From NCBI RefSeq assembly GCF_900101855.1, contig NZ_FMVC01000010.1, positions 1 to 64,000 of the forward strand: DNA of 64,000 bases, in the 5' to 3' direction. The notes under the pieces were generated by a model. It was given only the letters and a program-made list of their open reading frames with translations. It made no database searches and was not told the origin of the DNA. Shown here one piece after another: positions 63,627-64,000 of this stretch (positions are counted from its first letter, which is position 1; every line of letters starts with the position of its first letter). This stretch comes from Flavobacterium anhuiense (lineage in GTDB: Bacteria > Bacteroidota > Bacteroidia > Flavobacteriales > Flavobacteriaceae). A program made the translations under genes and the position numbers.

Positions 63627-63660
63627 AGACCTGCAAATTCAACGATTTGCGGGTCTTTTT
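63627..63660 (+). terminator. Terminator of the tRNA transcript
   Basis: AGACCTGCAAAT / ATTTGCGGGTCT stem (one G.T pair) followed by TTTTT. Confidence 0.7.
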
Positions 63661-63717
63661 CGTTTTAAGCCTATTTTCACTATTTATAAATGTCCACAAA
63701 ATTAAAGGTACAAAATC

Positions 63718-63749
63718 GGTGCACTTTCCAACGCACAGAAAAGTGCACC
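63718..63749. repeat. Inverted repeat GGTGCACTTT / AAAGTGCACC
   Basis: Ten-bp perfect arms around a 12-base spacer, 104 bp before the recombinase start. Could be a recombinase arm-type/excisionase binding site or a terminator without T tract. Confidence 0.55.
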
Positions 63750-63852
63750 AGAAACAGCAAAAATCCCTTATATTACAGGGGTTAACGTGATTAACGACTT
63801 GATTTGACAGTGATATTATTCTACATTTATTAATTTAAAAAGTAGGATTTTG

Positions 63853-64000
63853 TTGGAAAGCAGTTTTGGTTTGGGATTCTTTTTAAAAAGACCCAGAATA
63901 GAACGTAGAGAATGGATCCTGTATTTCAGAATAACAGTTGACGGTATCCGCAGAGAAAGTTCAACTAAGAGAAGATGGGATAATACACGATGGGGCCAAA
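63853..64000 (+). CDS. Tyrosine recombinase/integrase, N-terminal part (runs off window)
   Basis: 49 residues visible from TTG 63853: MESSFGLGFFLKRPRIERRE then WILYFRITVDGIRRESSTKR and RWDNTRWGQ. The pattern 'SF.l.FflKr...g..ilYfRITVdG.r.e.STkr.....W' is the Arm DNA-binding N-terminal domain of Bacteroidota phage-type integrases. No ATG lies in frame after the upstream stop at 63811, so a TTG start is likely. The catalytic R-H-R-Y domain is beyond the window. Directly behind tRNA-Tyr, so it marks a genomic island or prophage/ICE boundary. Confidence 0.85.
   Translation, partial: MESSFGLGFFLKRPRIERREWILYFRITVDGIRRESSTKRRWDNTRWGQ

Larger units (their letters stand above)
63559..63852. other. 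tRNA/recombinase spacer, probable attachment-site region
   Basis: 294 bases without a credible ORF (an antisense frame across tRNA is a shadow). Holds a terminator (63627-63660) and the inverted repeat 63718-63749. The island's left attachment site should start at or in the 3' end of the tRNA. Confidence 0.55.

Noticed and set aside
63448-63699. 83-aa minus-strand frame across tRNA-Tyr
   Set aside because: It overlaps the tRNA and its terminator and resembles no protein.

Overview
The window is AT-rich DNA from a member of the Bacteroidota, most likely Flavobacterium. The evidence is: a SusC/SusD-type outer-membrane glycan system; promoters of the Bacteroidota form (TTTG, about 17-19 bp, TAnnTTTG) at several genes and at the tRNA; many Sec/SPII lipoproteins; TAATG/ATGA gene overlaps without Shine-Dalgarno sequences; and many palindromic intergenic repeats. 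No taxonomic marker gene was compared, so the genus is inference.

Layout. (1) 1-3985: the right end of an insertion sequence sits inside an RND efflux-pump gene; the 3' part of that gene and its membrane-fusion partner follow. (2) 3986-10300: a structured, terminator-rich spacer, an unrecognised two-gene operon (4431-6115), then stand-alone genes (DJ-1/PfpI protein, lipoprotein, cupin, SMP-30/gluconolactonase-like protein). (3) 10484-17533: a complete tripartite efflux locus (TetR repressor, fusion protein, RND pump, 37-aa membrane microprotein, TolC-like factor), with a TAACAnnGTTA operator at tetR and four more before the pump operon. (4) 17797-21583: Crp/Fnr regulator, GNAT, DoxX-like, DinB and small membrane proteins, including a 53-aa DUF1328 protein. 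(5) 21853-27109: a GH130 phosphorylase overlapping a glycosyltransferase fused to a glycosidase-like domain, then a TetR/beta-ketoacyl-ACP synthase operon. (6) 27359-34389: an Mla-type lipid-transport module (MlaE, MlaF, MlaD), an AsmA-like protein, a small permease-like protein and an FAD oxidoreductase. (7) 34583-39411: AraC regulator, UDG-superfamily glycosylase, membrane and outer-membrane proteins.

(8) 39815-51642: a polysaccharide-utilisation locus on the minus strand (DUF5004-like lipoprotein, SusE-like, SusC, SusD, GH71/99-like, GH97) with a divergent SusR-like membrane regulator; alpha-glucan is the likely substrate class. (9) 51768-60733: sterol-desaturase-family protein, glutamate dehydrogenase behind a Cys/Met-rich leader peptide and terminator (candidate attenuator), EamA transporter, MoxR ATPase/VWA pair, YchJ and a chain of small coupled genes. 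(10) 61151-64000: J-domain/KTSC protein, a TlpA-like lipoprotein gene broken by an in-frame TGA, tRNA-Tyr, and directly behind it the start of a tyrosine recombinase gene, the classic left edge of a tRNA-integrated genomic island running out of the window.

The intergenic spaces carry several families of imperfect palindromes. The most distinctive is a 135-150 bp element present four times, with an outer AACACATAG...CTATGTGTT repeat and, in three copies, an internal GTGAAACGCCTTT motif. The strongest leads for undescribed biology are this repeat family, the Cys/Met leader before glutamate dehydrogenase, the multi-operator efflux promoter, and the uncharacterised 4431-6115 gene pair.
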